From assembly GCA_964017125.1 (NCBI GenBank), contig OZ024908.1, positions 59,240,021 to 59,304,020 of the forward strand: a stretch of 64,000 nt of DNA, given 5' to 3'. The DNA is from Flabesymbios commensalis (taxonomy: Eukaryota > Annelida > Polychaeta > Terebellida > Flabelligeridae). Made by a program: the position numbers and the translations under genes. This document shows positions 10,877 to 23,300 of the stretch, one piece after another. Each line of letters begins with the position of its first letter. Position 1 is the first letter of the stretch. The notes beneath the pieces were generated by a model, which was not told the origin of the DNA, ran no database searches, and saw nothing but the letters and a program-made list of their open reading frames with translations.

Positions 10877-13629
10877 TTGGTGACCTCGACGACTGATTGT
10901 TCACACAACAGCGTTTTCACCTAGACACCGGGTGAAAACTGCTGTTTTCAAGGATAGTTTCATAATTTTAGGGGATTTTTTGAAAAAAATCATACGCATT
11001 TTTTTCACAAGGTACGTGAAAGCTGTGGGTCAAAATATTTGTATGCCAGTATTAATTAGTTGGAAAGTGTTACCAGACGAGAAGCACGTTTTTTTGCGTC
11101 GAAAACGGCATAATTTTTTAAAATTTTGGTCGAAATTTCACGTGTTTGGCGCCTTTTCAAGATGGCGGCCTTGCCGATTCTCTAGAAGAATCTAGAAAAT
11201 TACTCTTATAGACATAGTCTATCATTTTTATAGTAAGAGTTTGTTTAACTCATAGCAGTCTAAGTCCGAGCCCAGCTCGGACCTGTAATTTATGACGTTG
11301 CAGTCTAGGTCCGAGCCCAGCTCGGACCTGGAAATAATGCTAATAGATTCACCAAATTACATCACTTGCGCAACTATGAGCACATCATGGGCATCCTAGA
11401 ACATAAATAAAATAAAATATCTGCGTCACAACCGTTTCTGAACTAAAAATAGTACTCCAGGCTCTGATGAATACGAGGCTTTCGGTATTTCCCAGATAAG
11501 TTTAAAATGTTATCTCAAAATATGAAATCTGGTATGCCCCTCAGGGAATTTAGACAGACTAATATAATACATGGTAATAACTGAATTACCCTATTAATTT
11601 ATGTACATAGACCTATTGAATGCTTCTTCGAGCCGTCTGTGATGTATTTTAATATATTTTATGTGAATTGATATAATGTTGTACTCGATGAATCTACGTG
11701 GATCTCAAAAATATCATTTTCAAACAAAATTTCTGAAAATTTGATTACCTAATTAGCATATTCAAAATAGCTGTCGGTTACCATGGCAACATCACATTGG
11801 CCTATTATATGAAGTGTATTCTGATTATATGTTGTATGCGTGTTCCCGTGGTGTATGGGAAATACATATGCCATAATTCTAAATGTCGATTAGGAGTATC
11901 AGAATATGTTGTAAAATCACAAAAATGGCCAGACCACACAGACATCCAATGTCAAAACGGCCAGACTGCTATGAGTTAATGCCTTTATCCTACTACTGCC
12001 ACTGTAGGCGAGTAGGAGGGGGGTATTTTCTATAACTTATTTTTATCGTTGATTACCATAATTGGGTAACTCGATCTTAAAGTCCACAGACGAAATCTCG
12101 TCAAATTTTTTCACGATTTTTCTAAAAATCGACAGAAATTTCTACTACCGCTTCGACTTGGGTAACCTTTAATAGGTTTAGGGCCAAAATAAATTGTCTC
12201 CCTAAATGAATGTCAATAAACGGTCTTATTTGGTCTGCTAAGAATATTCCCAGGACCGTAGGTCAATACTTTGTACTATTATCATATGTTATTTCAGAGA
12301 ATGCTGAACATTATATTTGTATTTGGTAGGTGAGCGCCATCTTGGTTGCTGGTTTCCCTAACTTAGCTCAAAGCTCGCCGTGGGCACCCACGTGTTCCCC
12401 CCTACCCGGCATGCATCGGAACAGTGAACCTGTGCCGCCGCACCACATTAGCATAAAGTAAGCCGCCATTTTGATTTGGTGGAGATTATTAGTCACGTGT
12501 TCCAAATTTTACACGGACAGTTGGTAATAAAATTTTTTTTTTTAATTGTTTGTAAATTTTCCTTTTCAACACGGTTGAGGGAGAAAATGTGTAAATAAGT
12601 CGTTTCGAAAACGAAATTATATCACTAATTGGTGAGATTTTTTTTATTCACTTTGAAACGTTTTTGGTGTTTGTAATCGTGCTAGGCTATTCAGCGCCTT
12701 ATTAGGGCACGCAGTAGCTGATGAATATGCTAATGTGAGGCGAGACAGGGATGCTGACTGTATACTATGTACGCATCGCTCAAAGCTTACCGTTACAGAC
12801 TATAAGCCACACACCGCCTGCCGTACAGGCTGTGAGCGCCTATCATACACACACACACCCAACACAAGCGACATAAACCAACCGCCATCGAACACAGTCG
12901 GTTTATACGTCACTCAATGAATCGATGCGAGCGATTGATTCGGACGTTTATGAAGTGATTCGGTGATGAACGTACCATTATAAAAAAAAAAACGTGGAAT
13001 GTTCATCACTGATATCATTTTTCAGCGAAATGATACACTTTATCATTTATCAACATAGACTACTGTCAGTCACGTTTTAGATAAAATTCTTAAATCACAA
13101 ATGTCACTGTTTTTCTTCGCAGTCACATTTAGTCTATCAGTTTGAGAACGAAATTTTCTCATGATAGTTATTTCTGAAGCTTAAATTTTTATATAAATAC
13201 AGAAATATTCGATTTGACAGTTGCGCTATCGCGAAACATTGCAAATATTTGAATGTGAAAATTTATTTTTTCACCCAGGTCGATTTACAAAAACTATTAT
13301 AATAGCTTAGCATAACTTATCACAGTTATATCTGGCATATTGTTTTTATGTACCACTGCGACCTACGGTTTTCACGCTACCATTTTGCATGTGTGTGACT
13401 CAGTGAAAACGTTTTATGTCTCATATAGACCTACAGTTTTCATTTTAATTAATACATACCTTTTGTGAATTTGTGAACAGCACTTAGGCGAAAATTCAAC
13501 GACACATATTTCTGCAACTACTCTGCAACCCCCGTTTCTCGCACCATGCGACATAGCATGAACATTTGCTAACGTCTACACTTCTAACTTCAACATATTA
13601 CAGACATATTTCATCTGATTTTTACGGCA
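10877..13629 (+). other. Long untranslated leader of the LTR element
   Basis: About 2.7 kb separates the primer-binding site and gag with no long open frame, which is unusually long for the family. It holds two near-identical copies of a short palindromic motif, GTCCGAGCCCAGCTCGGAC, at about 11260-11335, and an AAGATGGCGGCC word near 11158. Part of this length may be sequence captured by, or inserted into, the element. Confidence 0.6.
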
Positions 13630-16600
13630 TTGCACAACCTGTCCGCGCACGGTGATAAACGTTTGCATTCCCACTCGAGGAGTGACTCGTCACGGAGTTC
13701 TTCACCGCTTGGAAGACAGCCGCAGAAACGAGCTACGAACCTGCCCAAATTTAGAATTGCAACATTCTACGCCTCTGATGTGGAGCTCTGGTTTAATCAA
13801 ATCGAGACGCAATTCGCCCTCCACCAGATCGAAGATGACGACGAGCGTTATAGTCTAACCTGCGCTGCACTTTCTGGGGAGATAGCTTCAGATGTGAGAG
13901 ACGTATTGCTGCAGCCTTTCAGGTCAAATAAATATGACAGCCTGAAAGCCATACTAATTGAGAGGCGAGGACTGACTACACCTGAAAGGGTCAATAAAGT
14001 TATCTCTGGCGAGAAGATTGGAAGCGACATTCCCTCGCGGTTCCTGAGACGTCTGCAGAAGACTGCAGGTTTCGGCACCAAAGCTGTTGTTGGAAAGGCG
14101 GTGATTCGACAAGCATTCATAAGACAGATGCCCGCTTCCATCAGAGCCCATTTGGCGACGCAACCCGACAGTGCCTCACTCGAGAGTTTGGCCATTTTGG
14201 CTGACAGGGCACTAGCTGCAGAACAAGACGTTGAAGAGAGTAATCCGGGGGTCGCAGAAATCAAAGTCGACGAGACCAGCAAATTAGTTGGTTTGTTAGA
14301 AGATCTATCCAAACGCATCAAGAAATTAGAGACAGTAACAACTTCTGAGAGGAAACGGAATAAAGGACGTGGACGAGTTAATAACTACTCTAACGCGCCT
14401 GCATTTGTCCCTAATGTACAGGCCTCAGGTTTCATTGGTAGTCAACATAACCAATATAGAGACGTTCAACATAATGCTCGACCTTCCGCTCCGCCGACGA
14501 ATTCGCAAACAACCGCTCGACATTTCGTTCCGCCGCTGAACACACAGAGAAATGACGCCGTTAAGACTTCGAATCCGGCTGATGCACCTGTCTGCTATTT
14601 CCACCAGACTTTCGGTGACAAGGCACGCACGTGCAGAAGCCCCTGCGCATTTTCTTTAAACTGCTAAGCCAGAGCAAGATTGCGACTCTTGCATCTGGCG
14701 GTATAACTGAGACGCGACATGACTCCGCGGACGCTAGTTCTCCACAGTTATCTCACTCTAAGTTATTATATGTCGCAGATAAAGGACACAAATGCAGATA
14801 TTTGATCAACACGGGTGCAGCTGTCAGTGTTTTGCCGAAATCTTGCGCTAACGGGATTTCGGGCGCTGACAGTCTCCCCCTGGTGGCAGCTAATAATAGC
14901 ACGATAAAGACTTACGGCAATTGTAAACGCGTCGTTGACGTCGGTTTGAAGCGCGAATATCCGTGGACGTTCATTGTGGCAGATGTACAGCAACCCATAA
15001 TCGGGGCTGATTTTTTAATCCACTACAATTTGCTCGTAGACTTGAGAAGCAGATGTCTTCGAGACATGCGTACAGGCTTAGCCATTGCCGCTTCATTATC
15101 TTCAATTAAACCTCTGTCATTGAACAGAGTCGATACAGTTCAAAACGAATATACTAAACTTCTCGGCCAGTTCCCGGAACTGACACGCCGTGACTAAAGG
15201 TCACCCGGTTTTTGCTCGACCAAGACGTTTGGCCCCCGATAAGTTGGTTACCGCTAAACGCGAATTTGATGATATGAATAAATTAGGGGTCATTGAACCC
15301 AGCGACAGCGAGTGGTCCTCAGCGCTTCACATGGTGCCAAAGAAAAACGGTGATTGGAGACCATGTGGGGACTACCGTAGTTTAAATGCACAGACCGTAC
15401 CGGACCGTTATCCGATTCCGCATATTCAAGATTTTACGCAGCGGTTAGCCGGATCGAAAATTTTCTCGAAGATAGACTTAGTCAGGGCTTATTACCAAAT
15501 TCCGGTGGAACCGTCTGACGAACATAAGACCGCGGTTACCACACCTTTTGGCTTGTTTAATTTCACTAGAACCCCATCTACGAATTCTTTTTGCTCGACT
15601 ATCGGAGTACGGAATCATCATTGGACCTGAAAAGTGTCAGTTCGGAACGTCTGAATTAAGTTTCTTAGGTCATCACGTTTGGCCGAAGGAATTTCGCCGT
15701 TACCTAGCGCCGTTGACGCGATCGTGAATTTCATTAAACCCGAAAAGCAACGAGCATTGCGTAGGTATCTGGGAATGGTAAATTATTACCACCGTTTCAT
15801 ACCACATTGCGCCGACAAGCTGACGCCACTTGATAATTTACTGACTGCTGCCAACGAAGGCCATACCAGATTGTCACCGAAATCAAATTTCGATTTGAAG
15901 TGGAATGAAGAAGCAGAGTCAGCATTTTCTGAGTCGAAGCAGATACTGGCAAACGCTACGATTCTGGTGCACCCAGATTCGACGGCTCAGCTTAACATCA
16001 CGTGTGACGCTAGTGATGTCGCCGTCGGTGGCGTTTTGCAGCAATTTTTAAATGGTATGTGGCAGCCGCTTTCGTTTTTCAGCAAGAAGCTGAACCCAGC
16101 AGAGACACGCTATAGTGCGTTTGATCGTGAACTTTTGGCAGTATACGCTACAATTAAACATTTCAGACACAATTTGGAAGGACGAAATTTTTTGTTAATA
16201 CCGATCATGAACCGTTAACATTCGTAATGTCATCCGTCACTGAGCGCGCATCCCTACGACAAACACGTCAATTAGCGTTCATTGCTGAATTCACCACCGA
16301 TATTAGATATGTAAAAGGAGAGACAAATTTCGTCGCTGATGCGCTGTCCCGACCATCAGTGTCAGCAATACACGATGGCCCAGTGATAGACTATAAAGCG
16401 TTAAGTCTCGATCAAGCTAATGACGCGGAATTCACACGTTTGAGACTTTCGAATACGTCCACTATGAATTTCAAACTATTGGAATCATTTGATAATCAAT
16501 TGATGCTGATGGTTTTAGATATCTATTGACTTGTGTCGACCGTTTTACACGTTGGCCCGAAGCCATACCTATGGTAGATATTAGAGCCGAAACGGTTGCC

Positions 16601-18148
16601 AATGCCTTCTTCAGCGGGTGGATAGCACGTTATGGTACCCCGGCCACTATCACCACTGATAGGGGCGCTCAATTCGAGTCCAAATTGTGAGATAGTTTAT
16701 GTAATCAATTCGGGATTATTCGGAATCATACCACGAGTTATCACCCTCAGTCGAATGGCATGGTCGAGCGTTTCCACCGTCAATTGAAAGCCGCCATTAT
16801 GGCGCACGAGTCACCGAATCCGTGGACTATCACGTTACTGGCCGTACTGTTAGGCGTTCGTTCAGCCGTGAAAGAGAGACTGGGCAGGTCAGCTGCTGAG
16901 ATGATTTACGGGACAACCCTTAGACTCCCAGGAGAGTTTTCTAAACAGTACAACGTCGACGCTAACACCGATTTGGAGAATTATTCAGACAAGCTACGCG
17001 TAGCCATGTCGCGTCTCCATCTATGTCCGCCACGTGACACACAACAACACAACATTTTCCAATTCAAGGAAATCGCTACATGTACTCATGTATTCTTGCG
17101 CAGAATCGCAATTGCACCGCCTCTGACCGCCCCTTACGACGGACCATACAAGGTCATCGCGAGGAGCGGCAGAGTTATGAAAATCCTAGTTAAAGGCAAG
17201 GTTGAGACGGTCTCCTTAGATCGCGTTAAACCCGCTCACATGGAGTGCGAGCCTACAACAGGTACGACAACACAGCGTAAAACGCCAAGCAACTCACGGA
17301 AGTCGACGGCTACCAGGATATCTAGTAGGAATCCACAGGGTCCACATAAACCTGGTAGTGCGGACACTCCGACGTCCAACGGGACGAGAGTCAACACAAA
17401 AAAATCGGCCACAGTTCCAAAGCAAATAGATGTTCAAGTAAACTTGTCCAACAGAGACAATGCTTATGTAGCGCCGCATTCGCGAGCCCCTGCCGCGTCA
17501 CGCGCTAACGGGAACGGCGGTGGTTTACGAACGTATTCCCGCATACCTTTACATCTACGGGGTAAAACCCCGGGTGCTGCTGACGCCGCAATCGACTCGA
17601 CAAAAAGCAAACATGCGAATATCGCTAATCGCGACAAAATTTCGACCAACCAAACAGTGCGAAAAACTAGAGTCGGACGCATAATCCAGACTCCTGCTCA
17701 ATTTGTGCGGATGGTCTACGCCATAGTCGCGCCCAACGACGTCTATGGCGGGCCCGGCCGCATACCTCGTAATCATTATGTTGTTAAATTGTAAATGAAT
17801 ATGCCAGGCCTGGCAGAATTGTGTACAGATATGTAAATGTAAGGACATTTTCTTTTAGCAAATTCATTGCTAGAACATTAATAGCAATTCTGTTAATTAA
17901 ATGAATAGGTTGATAGCAGATGGCAGCACGTGAATAATATATCAAGGACAGTTGGAGTTAAGAGGATCAGACAATTCACGTATAATGCTGCGCTTTTAAC
18001 CGCTCACAATGTAACCGCACCCGCTATATTTTTTTTTAAGAATAATATGCTTAGTATAAGAGGTTACATAATTGGCAACCCCGTTACTTGCACGAAGCAG
18101 TCTCCTACACGTCAGTTTGGTCCTGCGTTGTCACTCAGCCGGGGGTAA

Positions 18149-18597
18149 TGTAGGATCCTGACATCGCTTAGTCAATGTGGCAGTCATCCCCAGATTCCTG
18201 GACGCAGCCTGACGGGGATGACCGCCCCGTTGTCATACTGTGGTGTCGTGTGCACGCAGAGCAGCGTGGTGCGGCCCGTAGTATTTTTCCCTCACTTGAA
18301 GCGTGATACTCGGCGACCGCGGACGTGCCGCAGCTCGCTCTCACCAAGTCATAGAGACGTGCCGTGCGCGGCGGGTTGTGCAATGTGGTTTTACCATGTT
18401 AATCAATTAAACATGACAAGAGAGAAGACAGTTTCCTAGTTTATTTAATACCGTTGATCGGACGGAGAAGGAAGTTCTTTGAGTTTGATGGCAAGATTGG
18501 GAGGAGTCCTTCGTCGGCCGTTATGACCCATAACGGGACCTCGGTGTAAGCTTCAATTCGCCATATTGGGTACCCCGACGTTCCCCAGCTCGCCATA
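18149..18597 (+). repeat. 3' LTR
   Basis: Right-hand copy of the 449-bp LTR. It is preceded by the purine tract GGGGGTAA and followed by the AGTC target duplication. Confidence 0.92.
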
Positions 18598-18601
18598 AGT
18601 C

Positions 18602-20210
18602 CTTACATTTTGCTGTGCATAGTTGCCAAATGAAAAGTAGATCTGCTGGAAACTTTTTCCTGAAACGCGCTAACGAATATTTCTAGTCGCCCTAGTAATA
18701 AAAGGGTTGATTACTACAGACGTCAGATTCTGACGTATAAAGACGGTCCCCACACTGAAAGGGTTAAATCAATGCTGGATTATTGTTTAGCCAGCGTCGC
18801 AAATTACGGGAATCAAAATGTCACCAAAAATTTCCCGGTGGTATATGATGGCTATGTGAAGTATGCGGAAGCAGAATCCATAGATCAGCTATCACGTAAG
18901 ATTTCTGAGATAACGCGAAAAAACAACAATTAAAAATGGCCGAAATTAACAAATGGAAGGGCTACATCTGAAAATGCAATGCAATTATTATATAATAATG
19001 TATGCGACGCGAAGTAATAATCTGATAATGGCTGTAATTAATTCAAATCCATTTATTTATGCTTGAACATGTTAAAGTACATTATGGCATCAACATCAAC
19101 TAGCCTACTGTACAGTGTTCTAACTAACAGGCCATATAATACAAGGGACACCTGCAAAGGGCTTTAGTAAAACTTCCATGCAGGCCACCATACTTATTTA
19201 TTCCAGAAAGCTTCCACATCGACAGTTCAATTAATTATAACGTATTTATTATCTTTGAGAATGGGCTCAACTGTATTATTAGTAGAGATCATTGATATAT
19301 TTATAAATCTCTAATAACACTAAAAAATAGATCCAAGAGAAATTGGTGGGTCAAAACAATTTCTCCCTCAACACAATGCAATGTTCAAATCTGTTTTTGG
19401 GGCACCACAATAAATTATAAAAATTTCACACAGATAACTTTTAAGTCAACCAAGCCCAGATTTATTTCCGGACAAAATCGATTATTGAAAAACAATCAGC
19501 TGGTGTCAATGACGACGTTGAGAAGTGATGACAGATTAAATGTGTATAATGGGTCCCTATTATTACAAGATAAGTGCGAAAAAAACAGAATTTATCTGAG
19601 TTACTGGCACATTTTGTCTGCCATCAATACTTCTCAACGCAATCCAACACACTTTTGACACCGCCCACTTTCAAGGCAATCTCGGAAAACAGCCTTATTA
19701 GTCCGGGACCCAGCTACACCCCGTGTGCATTTTTTCTCAGAGGGTAGGCCTACCTTTTTTCTGATATTACAAGAAAATATGTGTGAAAATGGGTCTAAGA
19801 CAGAGTCACAGGCAAATAAAAGTATAAGGTTTGAAATTTTCCATAAAAGCTTCTGAATGATTCAGTATTATAATATTCTAGTATATAAACCATTCACTTT
19901 AAAAATATATTACCAAATGCATTTATACTTGCAAACATGCATTTTACAGTTCGTATGTGGTTGTAACGCCAAGGGACATGAAGACAATAGATGTTTGACA
20001 GTTCTGGTGATTTTATCATGTTTATTTTGACAAAAAAAATATATAAATTGAACAAACAAAACATGTTAAGCTAAGCATAATAATAACCCCCCAAAAAAAA
20101 GTTTATCCAGGCTTATTCGTTGAATTTCTGTAATATTTAATTAGCTTGTAATTTATTTCATTGTATTCCGCCTGGTATCATGATATAACGTCAAGTCAAG
20201 TTGTTGATAT
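18602..20210. other. Intergenic / 3' flank of the glutaredoxin-like gene
   Basis: No coding frame was found. At 18700-18766 there is a fragment of repeat family B (the GACGTCAGATTCTGACGT palindrome with ACTGAAAGGGTTAA), followed by half of a family A MITE (about 18768-18800). The 3' UTR of the minus-strand gene should lie in the right part of this interval, but I cannot fix its end. Confidence 0.4.
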
Positions 20211-20384
20211 TCATGTAGCTTCTTGATTCACGGATTCCATCAGCTTCCGATGAAGAAGAGACAGGTTTGCTTTATGTTTCATGAGATATTTTCCATCGAG
20301 ATGAAATACAGGAATATCATAACAGTATTTTTCATTCCACAACATATTTTCTGGTTTGTCTATGTAGACCTCTTCAAACTGAAA
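20211..20384 (-). CDS. Glutaredoxin-like gene, exon 2
   Basis: Starts FQFEEVYIDKPENMLWNE, contains the DIPVFHLDGKYLM cis-proline region and ends MESVNQEAT before TGA. It joins exon 1 in phase 0, restoring the family alignment (NR|F.FEEV.I). Confidence 0.82.
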   Translation of the reverse strand, partial: FQFEEVYIDKPENMLWNEKYCYDIPVFHLDGKYLMKHKANLSLLHRKLMESVNQEAT

Positions 20385-21030
20385 CTATAGAAAGATGTCT
20401 AACCAAGTGTCAGATGTATACAACTTATTCAACTGTAAATGTATGACATAAACGGGTCATAAACCGAAACATACACTCTATATCGAGCAAAGCGTGGAGC
20501 TGTATACGTGTATGCGTTAGATGTAGCAGCAAAACGTTGGACCAAGATTAAATCATAGATCCGATGTATCGTATCTATTTGAAATCCATTTTCGTAATTA
20601 AGAGTATGGCGCCATGTCGTACAACGCTACTAAACGTGAGTGAAAATTTAAGTTATTCGAATTAAAGCGTTTTAAACTTTGAACAGCTACTGTAAAATTC
20701 CCTTGTCAACGCCTCTGGTTTCATGTAAAAAAAACCTACCCTGTTCATAAGTGGCTCCAACAGCTCCTTCGCGTCATCACACAGTGAGCATCCACTACTT
20801 TTTGTGTACATTGTTACCAACGGTAGGTGTTTTTTATCAGTAGTTGCATGTTGTCGCTGTGTTGAGATAATATTCTGACATCTCTGATGCTTAACAAGTT
20901 CTCTCGTGCTGGTAGGCCTAAATGTCGTGCACGTCGTAGAACGGAAGGATGTTAAAAGTCTATAAGATAGCATGGCCGTATACGCTATAGTCCTTCTGCT
21001 TCCAGCGATCAGTTTTGTCGACGTAACCAT
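20211..21030 (-). CDS. Glutaredoxin-like protein, C5orf63 family (two exons)
   Basis: Exon 1 is 21030-20740 and exon 2 is 20384-20211 (minus strand). The donor is AACAGG|GTAGGT, the acceptor CTATAG, phase 0, and the stop is TGA. The product is 154 residues. The first 65 or so residues are rich in Ser, Thr and Arg with almost no acid, which resembles a mitochondrial presequence. The thioredoxin-fold part follows: VTMYTKSSGCSLCDDAKELL with a CSLC active-site motif, then exon 2 with FEEVYIDKPEN, the cis-proline block YDIPVFHLDGKYLM and a C-terminal helix. From memory the vertebrate C5orf63 protein has the same layout (TLFTK..CPLCDEAKEVL, then FDIPVFHLNG), so orthology is likely. Glutaredoxins of this type reduce disulphides or bind iron-sulphur clusters, but this subfamily's substrate is not established. 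The gene is transcribed away from HERC1. Confidence 0.85.
20740..21030 (-). CDS. Glutaredoxin-like gene, exon 1
   Basis: Encodes residues 1-97: a presequence-like leader, then beta strand LPLVTMYTK and the CSLC redox motif, ending LLEPLMNR at the donor. The reading frame stays open past the donor for 25 codons, but those residues do not resemble the family. Confidence 0.8.
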
Positions 21031-22048
21031 CTTCTGAGGATTGGCAATAAATGGTCAAATTGTATAAGCCTCAGGCTGAGCTTCATACAACAGATTCATC
21101 ACCTATAAGAACTAAAAGAAACAATGTGGGTATTAAGGTAAGTGACACAATCACTTAGATTCATGTAATTACATACCGATAGGCCTACCGTACAGATGGA
21201 TATTGACATTAGGAATCCACTAAAAAAACCCACAGAAAACAGTCATATGGGAACACTACTTCACACAGAACTTGGCCTACATTTCAAAACTGACATATTT
21301 TTATTGTTAGCTACACACATCAATTATCCAACATTAACCCAGCATTTAACTCTCATTTGCCCAAATTTCCCACAAAAATGTACTCTAGGAAACCGAGTTT
21401 ATTAAAAAAAAATATTTCAAGCTAACGTGTCAACAAAAACGTAGCCGTACGTCACGTTATTAATTCAACGAAAAATAGGCCTATGCAATAAACAACCTCC
21501 TTGCTTGATCACAAATATAATCTACTGTCTTTAATTTCCATTTGAACATAGGCCTATTGTTTATGACATCGTACCTAATAATTCTTTCAGGATATTTTAT
21601 AGTACCGTAGTTCTAATAAGTTATTAATTTTTTTTACAAAAATAAATTTCTTGTTCTACTGATATTGAGCTATCCTTCGCCTGATACTTCTATGAGGAGG
21701 ACTGCAACGTTTCAAATTAAAAATTCAAAGGTTTAAAGCAGCTCCTTGGGATGACATCAATTTTCGTTTTTAGTTTGATATGAAGTAGTTTATCCCCAGG
21801 ATCATAATTTTATTTTTTTCAGAGTTTTTAGATTTTTAAAATATCTTTTATCAACATTTCTGTGAATCCGCTTAAAACCCAAACAAACTATTTGTATACC
21901 TAAACACTTGCTAAAGGACGGTTGAATTCTCCTACAGCATTGGGTCACATTTTGATGCCGTCGGCCCAGCGTTGGGCATGCAGACACTCAGTGTTGTAGG
22001 TGTATCCCCCATGTCCTGACTATAAGACACCAATTAGCGGCGATTGTT
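21031..22048. other. Intergenic DNA with a small inverted LINE-tail fragment
   Basis: Mostly unrecognised AT-rich sequence. At about 21668-21706 there is an inverted copy of the LINE 3' untranslated sequence found at 22068-22106 (CCTTCGCCTGATACT and GAGGACTGCA), so a second LINE tail was inserted in the opposite direction. The rest holds no gene I can support. Confidence 0.45.
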
Positions 22049-23300
22049 TTTTTTTTCAATATTGACTTTGCAGTCCCCCTCAGTGGAGTATCAGGCGAAG
22101 GAATGGCGCTGAGCGGCCGACCAGACTAATTGCTCAGGCACCAGTTGTTTCTTGAAAGCTGCTGATCTGAATTCAATAGCAGCTGGTGGAAGGTGATTCC
22201 AATCAGGTATAGTTTTGTACAAAACGGAATTTTGTCCCAGCGTGGTGTTAGCTCTAATGTGTTTATGATTGTTTATGTCCACCACGAGTTCTTTCGTCTG
22301 CTGGGGTTAAGAGGTCACTGACAGGTACAGCGATAAGTCCATTCAAAATTTTGTACAGGCGTGTCAGCCTGAAGTTCTTTCTTCTAGTTTGTAAGTCAGT
22401 CCAACCTAGATCTTGGATAAGAGCTGTTACACTTGATTTACGCTGGTAGTTGTTTGTTAGGAGACGTGCATCAGCTCTTTGAATTTTGTTTAATTTATCA
22501 ATGTCACCTTGCTTGTATGGATCCCACACAGGACAACAGTATTCTAAAAGTGATCGAAGCATTGAAAAATACGCAATCTCTTTTAATTTTGAGGGACATC
22601 CCTTTAAATTCCTCCTCAAGAAACCCAGTGTGGAATTAGCCTCACTCGCAATTTTGGAGATGTGATCCCCCTATTCCAGGTTCTCACTGATGCTGACTCC
22701 CAAGTAAGGTGAATTTGTTACTTGTCCGAGTGTGACCCCTTTGAGCTGGTAGTCTGAGGCTATCTTTTTAGCCCAGGGTCTCTTCACTCGGAGGACAGAA
22801 CATTTGGATGTGCTGAATTTCATCCCCCAAATGTCTGCCCAGCGCTCCAACTTTGCTAAGTCCTCCTGTAGCTTTTTTGATCGTCCTTAGATTTTATGGG
22901 CCGATAAAGGAGGCAGTCGTTAGCAAAGAGTCGAACATCAGATGAGACCGAGGATGGGAGGTCATTAAGATAGCATAGAAATAAGATCGGGCCAAGTAGG
23001 CTACTGTACCCTGTGGTACACCAGAACCTACATGAGCATTGTCCGAAAAGCTACCATCTACTACTACTTTTTGTGTCCCAATGGTGAGAAAATTTTCAAT
23101 CCAAAGTAGTGTAGGTCCCCTAATTCCGTAATGATCAAGTTTGTGTAGCAAACGTTGGTGAGGAACTACATCGAAAGCCTCACTAAAATCTAAAACAATT
23201 AAATCGGTTTGAATTTTGTCCTCGTAATTTTGTACCAGATCTTCAGTGGTCAGTAATAATTGGCTTTCACAGGAAACCGTGTTGCACAGAAGTTAAAATT
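22049..23300 (-). mobile_element. 5'-truncated jockey/CR1-type LINE
   Basis: Minus-strand reverse-transcriptase remains. In order from 23300 leftwards: QTDLIVLDFSEAFDVVPHQR, then LHKLDHYGIRGP, then GSGVPQGTV, then the catalytic block read as LFANDCLLYRP, then the C-terminal domain SLLEYCCPVWDPYK and IPDWNHLPPAAIEF. The coding part ends near 22098 and a short A-rich 3' tail follows to about 22049. The copy is dead. The usual FADD box reads FAND, and a small insertion after GVPQGTV shifts the frame. The endonuclease and most of the 5' half are missing. The clade is assigned from the style of the RT and C-terminal blocks. Confidence 0.85.

Larger units (their letters stand above)
10428..18597 (+). 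mobile_element. Ty3/gypsy-type LTR retrotransposon, broken copy
   Basis: An 8.2 kb element lies between two 449-bp direct LTRs (10428-10876 and 18149-18597), with a 4-bp target duplication AGTC (10424-10427 and 18598-18601). The order is LTR, primer-binding site (TGGTGACCTCGACGA from 10878), a long leader of about 2.7 kb, gag (about 13630-14670), protease (about 14760-15050), reverse transcriptase (about 15190-15650), RNase H (about 15960-16220), integrase (about 16500-17250), a basic C-terminal tail to about 17790, a purine tract GGGGGTAA, and the 3' LTR. Family evidence is seen directly: a gag Cys-His motif (CYFH...C...C), RT blocks [14 protein letters not shown] and [13 protein letters not shown], RNase H block FDRELLAVYATIKHFRH, and integrase block HPQSNGMVERFHRQLK. 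RNase H before integrase makes it Ty3/gypsy rather than Copia. The LTRs differ at about four positions, so the insertion is recent. The copy is not intact; several interruptions are present. Confidence 0.93.

Noticed and set aside
13848-14321. Minus-strand gene inside the LTR element
   Set aside because: It is the antisense shadow of gag.
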